Shown here: positions 58,031-64,000 of the stretch, piece after piece
How positions within the stretch are numbered: the first letter of the stretch is position 1
Layout of the letters: each line of letters opens with the position of its first letter
NCBI GenBank assembly: GCA_030248215.1
Contig: JASANG010000065.1
Coordinates: forward strand, 124,001-188,000
Direction: 5' to 3'
DNA from: Enoplolaimus lenunculus
Taxonomy: Eukaryota; Nematoda; Enoplea; Enoplida; Thoracostomopsidae
DNA length: 64,000 nt
Translations under genes and position numbers: made by a program
The notes under the pieces: generated by a model
Told to the model about the DNA's origin: nothing
The model's database searches: none
The model's input: the letters and a program-made list of their open reading frames with translations, nothing else

Positions 58031-59670
58031 TGTAATACATCATCTTTGGCGACACTATTTTTCTTACTTGTAACTGTGAATAGTTCGTGATTTCGAATGC
58101 ACAATGAAACCACCAACTCCGCCTTTTAGGTTGTATTCCAATGACGCTACTCACTCCGGTTCAATAAGTGCAGTCGTTTTCCCCTTTTATTCCCCCCCAA
58201 CACCGTGATAAAGCTATATACCGGTAAAGCACAAATACGACTAGACAGGTATAATACTTAGATTGCCGACCTTATTCACGCTAATTGTGCCGAAAGTTCC
58301 TTTGTTTCAGGTGCTTTCCGCACGTCAACTACGATGTACTTAACCCTGTTGTTCCACTAAGTCACAAGCTCACACAGTACAAAACCAAATGCAAACTTTT
58401 AATGTGACAACCCAAGTTCTCCGTAAACCCCAGATAACCGTACAAAATCCCAAGAAATTCCCCAAAAAATAGCCAACACTAGACCCGCTAGAATCGACAA
58501 ACCTCAGGTAAACTCTAAATATCCCCTGAAAATCCCTCAACACATACCCCAAGTAACCCCGGTTCTCCTTTGGTACTGCCCGCAGGCTCCGCGCTATGCG
58601 CTTCAATCACTGAATCCCTTAGGCCGGTTTTCACCGTAGGCTCACATGAGAGCTACCGTGACCCACTCCAATTAGAAACCTATTTGCCGAAGTCATCCGA
58701 AACACTAATGCAAGTCAACTCTGAAAATCCAATGAAATTTCCGCACTAAACCGCTAAACCGCAAAAAAAGAAAACCGCCGCATATTGTAAAAATCCCAAG
58801 TTCAGAATGATTATGGAGGCTGGCTACCCAAGTCCCCATGTGGAGTTGATTTGCATAAGTTTGAGTGTCACGGGTGTCTCAGGCCCTTAAAGGACACTCA
58901 AATCCGCCATTATAACACAATAACAACAACTACAATACAAGCCCCCCCCGAACCCCCTAGCTATGACATTTGGCGCACTAGGCCAGCAACAATTTATATT
59001 TAGTGGCCACGCAGGGCCCTTCAGTACTATTACCTTACGGACGCAGCCGCCATGCATAGATTTATAGATTTTACGCCGTTTAGCAACGCCTGAGCCTAAC
59101 TTAAGTTCTAAGAGAGACTAGGCGGAGCCGGGGACTCCCTTAAGGTGTGGATTAGGATGTGGTTTTAGATTTATTTTAGTTTTTAGGTTGAAATATATTT
59201 AGGAGTGGCACAGCCACCTACAGTAACCATAGTATCCACAATTTTGGAACATTCGAGGTAGAGACCAAGCATCCCTCATTCCCGGCGAGGACACCAACCG
59301 GAAAATGAATCCAGAAATTTATAAAGACCAAAACAACGATTAGTTTTAAAATCTTAATGCAAAATTTTGGTTCTGATTGAAGTTCTGTGACATCGCATGC
59401 TCGGGAGCCACGTTTTTGATCTGTCATGGTTGTTTTAGATAAATTTTAAACCTACACTAAATTGTTAAAAAACAAAAATGTTTTCTTTGATAAAACAAAA
59501 ATTATGACCAAATTCCTGCCAACTTTTCATACATTTGATTAATTGCACTCATTCTAAACACAGCGTTTCGATCGGCTGTCACTAATGACTAAAACTTAAA
59601 ATTTGAGTGTACAAGTTTATCAAAAAGCTGGTACTTTTAATGCGGCAACCAGAGGGATACACAAATGACC
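58031..59670. other. No gene recognised
   Basis: 58430-58560 is C-rich with irregular AAATCCCC-like repetition; 58950-59160 is somewhat GC-rich. Frames in this region have no domain character. Confidence 0.35.
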
Positions 59671-59671
59671 G

Positions 59672-59845
59672 CTATTCTAATAGTCAAACTCGACTTCACT
59701 AGAGTCAAACGTGCGATTCAAGTGAGTCGAATTTGACTCTGGCTGAGTCGACTTTGACTCTGACGGAGTCGAATTTGATTAAGTTGTGTAGTCCCGTACA
59801 GCCTATTTCAAAGAGAGTCAATTTGACTAACCATTTTTTGCAGTG
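59672..59845. mobile_element. MITE, family D, left end lost
   Basis: GACTTCACTAGAGTCAAACG, GTCGAATTTGACTCTGG and the intact right end ACCATTTTTTGCAGTG. Confidence 0.8.
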
Positions 59846-60216
59846 CACACTGATGACCACTACTCTAATGGACAACCATTTTTGAGTAGAATATGCTTTA
59901 CTAACTTTTGAAAACTGTCCTTTGCTCCCTCTTGTGGGCTAATTATATCTTAGTCTGTGTTGAATCCCCATATCTCCTTCGTAAATCTAGTTACATCGCT
60001 GGAGTTTTTTACTAAATACGCCCATCTAAATGCTGTTGTTACGCCACCCAGAAAGCTACTCGAGTACAAACTATAATCAGCGTTGTTTTTTTCATTATAA
60101 AATTATGAATAATCAAACGATTTATTGGCTGGAGCCGCTGTTGACGAAAATTTTTTAAATTTCAATTCTATTTTCTGTTTCAACTTCAATAGATGTTTTC
60201 GTAGTTTTGCTTTCAG
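59846..60216. other. No gene or repeat recognised
   Basis: AT-rich sequence; nothing could be supported. Confidence 0.35.
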
Positions 60217-60425
60217 GGCCAATGTAAAGGACAGGGACGGAACAGTATTTTATAAGCATATTCCTAAGCCTAAGCTTAAAGCCTAAGCCTAAGCGTAAGA
60301 AGCAATTTATTCCTAAGCCTAAGCCTGAGCCTAATTAAGCCTAAGCCAAGCAAAAAAAATAGTCTAAAGGTTAACCTTACTCAGTCCCACAGAAAAACGT
60401 TCCGCCCCTAATCTTTACACGGGCC
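60217..60425. mobile_element. MITE, family A
   Basis: Starts GGCCAATGTAAAGGACAGGG and ends CCTAATCTTTACACGGGCC, with AAGCCTAAGCCTAAGCG and AAGCCTAAGCCTGAGCC arrays inside. Confidence 0.88.
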
Positions 60426-61051
60426 AGCAACAGTGTGTTTTGTTTTGCGTTTTAGCGTCTGGCGTTGGAAAAAGCGTTAGCGAGCAGTGAGGGGCGGTTC
60501 CAGCCAGGGACGAATGAAGTTGTCCACTTGTCCATCTCCTCAATATAGGCGTACAGCTACGTGAGACAACGTGGACCGGGGAGGAATTGGCTGCTTCATT
60601 TGGAGAAAAAAATCAAACCACGAATTTGTTTCGGTTTTAAAAATCTTAGGCTCAAAAGTAAAAAGCTGAAAATATTTACTGACTGAATATTTTAAAATTG
60701 TGATCGTTCATCGAATCTTTGCTACTCTGCCGCTCGGTATAAATTCTGTTTAAAAACGTATTGAATCAGCAAAACTCACGTGAAAATAGATTGTCTAAAA
60801 ATACGGATATCAACATAAGAATCGCTTAAATGCGGTTAATTTTCGGTTATACAACTGCGATTTTTCTGAGACTACTGGGCGGTACGCCCTTTTAGAACAG
60901 CCCCGTGGGACGGATAGAAAAAAATCCCTTGCCCGCGGGAAATGACAATCGAGCGACGCTACCGTTTTTGGAGCCCAAGCTTTAATATTTCATTCCTTTT
61001 AACTGGGAGTGCTTGGTTGAAAACATACCACAAAATTTGTACGACGCCTTA
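60426..61051. other. No gene or repeat recognised
   Basis: Slightly GC-richer at 60470-60600; no exon recognised. Confidence 0.35.
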
Positions 61052-61244
61052 GGGTGGGGCTATACTTGTCGCGCGGCGCCGCAAGTAAAAAAACCCTTAC
61101 AAGTTGATATGCTGTACTTTGCGGCAATACACGTGCGTTTACTGTACGGTGCCGTACGGCACCGGACGTCGCCGGGCTGTGACGGACGGTGACGAACGTC
61201 ATTGGACGACGCCGGACTTTATCAAAAGTATACAGCCACCCTTT
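61052..61244. mobile_element. MITE, family J, single-unit form
   Basis: Starts AGGGTGGGGCTATACTTGTC and ends AAAAGTATACAGCCACCCTT. Arms are rich in GACGGTGACGAACGTC-like palindromes. It is the unexpanded relative of 2099-2710. Confidence 0.8.
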
Positions 61245-61330
61245 AAATAGCAAAGCTCTTATGCATGAAAACCAAAAGTTTTTGGTTATTCGCCAGGTTC
61301 TTTTTTCACGTAAGGGTGCATCCACTCAAC

Positions 61331-61715
61331 CAGGGTACAACCGGAGGTCTGCCTCCGGCTTCGGCTCCGGTAGAAAATCGGCCTCCGGCTGTGGTAGAAT
61401 TTTTGCCGGAGGATCCGGCCATTGCGGTAGTAAAGTTTTGCATATTAAAATTTAGGAAAATTTATCTGCTTAGTGCGTTTCGTTTTACTATTCGTCACAA
61501 TTTTCAGAACGGAATTTACGAAATTTCCCAAAAAATTAACGTAAAACCAAACAACTTAACAACATGTTGCAGATATTGGCTAAAATAAAATTAACTAATT
61601 AACCATCATTTGTACTACCTAATTTCGCATCACCCCCGGCTCAGGCTCCGGCATGTTTCGTTGACCTCCGGCTCCGGTGTCGGCTCCGTTAATTTTCACC
61701 TTCGGTTGCCCCCTG
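61331..61715. mobile_element. MITE, family B (CCTCCGG subtype), perfect duplication
   Basis: Starts CAGGGTACAACCGGAGG and ends CTTCGGTTGCCCCCTG. CACTCAAC lies directly outside both ends (61323-61330 and 61716-61723). 385 bp, with repeated CCTCCGGCTCCGG. Confidence 0.94.
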
Positions 61716-61944
61716 CACTCAACGGATACCGAAACCGTGCGTATTTGTTGAAATTTAGTGTACCTACATGGTAAAATTGCGTTTGGATTCTTGTCCGCTT
61801 CGATCGCGAGCTTTTCTCATATTTATATGTCGTGCGTTCCCCAGTGAAAATTTTCAATATTCGCCACTGTTCTCACGATCTTGGTGGTCAGTTGAAAAAT
61901 ATTTAAATGTTTATGTGGAACAGAATACGCTGTGTTCTGGAAAT

Positions 61945-61968
61945 GTTGTTGTTGTTGTTGTTGTTGTT
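61945..61968. repeat. (GTT)8 microsatellite
   Basis: Eight uninterrupted GTT triplets. Confidence 0.95.
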
Positions 61969-62134
61969 TATTGAAACATTTTGGCAGACGCGTTTTTAAA
62001 TCACTGGTTTGGTTAGAATTTGAACAATTCAATACGAGAAACAGTTTTTAAGCGTTTTTGTTTCGTTTGCATGCAATGAAGCTGTGTAATTATCATCTAA
62101 TGTATCATAAATGAAATTTTTTAAATTAAATCAA

Positions 62135-62402
62135 TGGTATCTTGACAATTCATGACCCGACACGCCGTCGAACGACCCAACTTGTGACGCGACGAAATCT
62201 CGTCGCAACAACAAATTCGTCGTGTACCAGTAGGTGTGGCTGGCAGTTTAATGATCGTGTAACCCCTATCTAAAATGCTGTTTTAAAGTTAAAACAAGGG
62301 TATCACGACGATTCAAGGCCCGACAATCCATCGAACGACAATTTGTGACTCGACGAAATCTGGACACCCCGACAAGCTAGTCGCTCATAAGTAGGTACTA
62401 GT
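62135..62402. repeat. Tandem pair of TTGTCG-type repeat units
   Basis: Two direct copies about 163 bp apart each run GGTATC, GACGATTCAAGGCCCGACA (or variant), CGTCGAACGAC, CAACTTGTGACGCGACGAAA or variant. They recall 4960-5115 and 50380-50530. Confidence 0.65.
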
Positions 62403-62997
62403 CTACCTAAGAATAACTAGGCACTCAGCATATAGGCTTAGGTGTGTCGGGGCGACGGGATATCCAGAATGGTGGCGCTACTTCGTTGAACCACTGGTGC
62501 ACCCAGTCTTGGTGGGAGAGTATATAAGTTTTATTTTGTTTAAATATACACGGGGTTAAACAGAACTCAGTTAAACATTAATAAACAATAAACTATTGCT
62601 GCAATTTTAAATAAATTATGCTTATATTTAAATTCTTTAAGCTTATTAATAGTTTTCAGTCTTCGCTAAATTCGGATATAGAAACAACCGTTTCAAAGTA
62701 AAATTGAATATAATTTGTTGATTTTCGTTTTCTGCCAATTTTTAAACAATGTTTGAAACCTATTTTTATCATCATTGCTTAATGCTAAGGTCCACGGCCG
62801 ATGGGTTGAGGAATGGGTACTCAGTGGCGGATGCAGAAAGTTACGATTGATTAAGCCACGCGATAGGTAATATTGAACAAAGCTCGCGAGCGTGAAGCGA
62901 AATGTAATTTTCGTACGAAATTTGAAAGAATACTTTGGTATTGAAGTTATAAAAACCTAAGCAAATACATATATACATATATATATGTATATATATT
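62403..62997. other. No gene or repeat recognised
   Basis: AT-rich sequence ending in a TATACA patch (62968-62995). Confidence 0.35.
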
Positions 62998-63404
62998 AAT
63001 GTGTAACCGGATATCCGTTTAAATTTTTGTTTCCGGTAAACATCGGTATCCGCTTTCGTTTCGGTCAATATTGAAATGACGGAAATTCTGTTATTTTTAC
63101 GTTCAAAATTAGTTCTGTATCTCGCAAATGTATTGCGTAGTTTTTCGTTACAGATCAACTGCAATTGTTCGAACTGAAATAAGAATAACTGAAATTTATC
63201 CAAAATCATAAAAATTTCAATGCATCCGCCATTTTTTCTTTAGACTGTTTGAAAGACTGGTGAATATATGCACGCTTCAATTGTGTTGGCAGAAAATATA
63301 ACATTTTGGAAATTTTTACACTTCAATACCCGTTTTCCGTTTTCGTAAGTTTGATAACTATGCGTTTCCGTTTTCGTTATTTTTATTATCCGATTACACC
63401 CTTA
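62998..63404. mobile_element. MITE with GTGTAACCGGATA ends
   Basis: Left AATGTGTAACCGGATATCCG and right ATTATCCGATTACACCCTT are inverted. Subterminal motifs are TCCGTTTTCGTT / CCGTTTTCGTAAG. Its architecture resembles family B with yet another motif set. No duplication could be confirmed. Confidence 0.65.
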
Positions 63405-64000
63405 TAAATATATGTATAGCGAGGGTTGCCTGGCGTACCGCTAACTGCGGATTCAGGGGGAAGATGCTTTATATTTTCAGACGAAGACAACGTTTCAACA
63501 AAGCGCAGAACGTAGTATATATGTCCAAAATGTAATATTTTGATAAGGTCATTTGCAGTCAATATTTGAAACGCGAATCAAATTTTGTCATCTTTACGGC
63601 GTCTCATGGCGACAAATTTATTCACAGAATTTCTATTATCTGTGTTGTTACTGTGGTCAAATTTCACTGAATTGTATTTCTTGTATATATGTCAGAAAAT
63701 ACTGAACGGATATAATTTGAATGGTAATTTCAATTTCATTCATTAATTGTTTGTTATTAATATATTGATTGTAAAAACTAATTTAAACGCTGCGCACCAG
63801 TGGTTCAACTGATCCGTATGTTGTGGGCTTGAACCTTGATACATTCGTCAGTAAAATTTTGCTAAAAGGGAGGCGGATCCAAAAATTTCCCACGGAGGGT
63901 GGGCTGGCAAATGTTGTGAAACGCAAAAATTATAAGGTAGGAAGCTTATCACTTTATGACCAAAAAATTTTCCGAGAGCGAAAAATCGTAAGGTAGGGAG
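63405..64000. other. Window end, no gene recognised
   Basis: The last 150 bases are purine-rich (GGGAGGCGGATCC, GGAGGGTGGGCTGG, then two similar AAAAATTATAAGGTAGGAAG / AAAATCGTAAGGTAGGGAG blocks), possibly the start of another element. Confidence 0.3.

Noticed and set aside
58370-58606. 78-codon minus-strand frame
   Set aside because: It reads an irregular C-rich repeat-like patch and has no domain character.
1-64000. Retrovirus-like, Polinton or other capsid-bearing elements, and LINEs
   Set aside because: No reverse transcriptase, integrase, protease or capsid motif and no long terminal repeats could be recognised.

Overview
This is an AT-rich (roughly 35-37% GC by eye) stretch of an invertebrate animal genome. 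Two host genes can be read with confidence, each split by introns of 0.2-1.2 kb with matching splice phases. One is a KCTD2/5/17-type BTB adaptor gene (20861-23469, + strand, five exons, 209 aa). The other is the ESCRT-III gene CHMP2A (29637-32780, + strand, four exons, 222 aa, the same length as the human protein). The species cannot be named from the sequence. Gene structure and repeat content would fit an ascidian or another small marine invertebrate, but that is a guess. No bacterial operon, CRISPR array, rRNA, intact tRNA gene or virus-like element was seen.

Most of the rest is a graveyard of short non-autonomous DNA transposons (MITEs) and tRNA-derived SINEs. At least eleven families recur. 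Family B has ends CAGGGTGCRACC, 8-bp target duplications and subterminal CCGG-type motifs. Family A has ends GGCCMATGTAAAG, an 8-bp duplication and internal TTAGGC hexamers. Family C has ends TAGGGATRTGCCGA. D (CACTGCAAAAA), F (CACTGTAAATT) and G (CTGTAGTG) are palindromic, and D and G sit at TA sites. E is about 740 bp with ends CTACACNCAAAA. H is a CAGGCCCGTAGCC type. J is a GGGTGGCTATACTT type, one copy of which has grown into a 101-bp satellite. There is also a single hAT-like copy, a piggyBac-like copy carrying a tRNA-Gly-like segment, and a nested pair. No transposase gene is present, so all must have been moved from elsewhere.

Layout: 1-17.5 kb is MITE-rich without recognised genes. 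18.7-20.6 kb is a cluster of tRNA-derived SINEs. 20.9-23.5 kb is the KCTD gene. 25.5-26.0 kb is a minisatellite. 26.6-29.6 kb holds more SINEs and MITEs. 29.6-33.4 kb is CHMP2A with its presumed 3' UTR. 34-64 kb is again MITE-rich. In that last part there are hints of unrecognised exons: an ORF at 47267-47446, a terminal-looking exon at 49969-50128 followed by AATAAA, and a very short one at 34690-34736. The two recognised proteins act in unrelated processes (ubiquitin ligase adaptor and membrane remodelling), and nothing suggests they work together.
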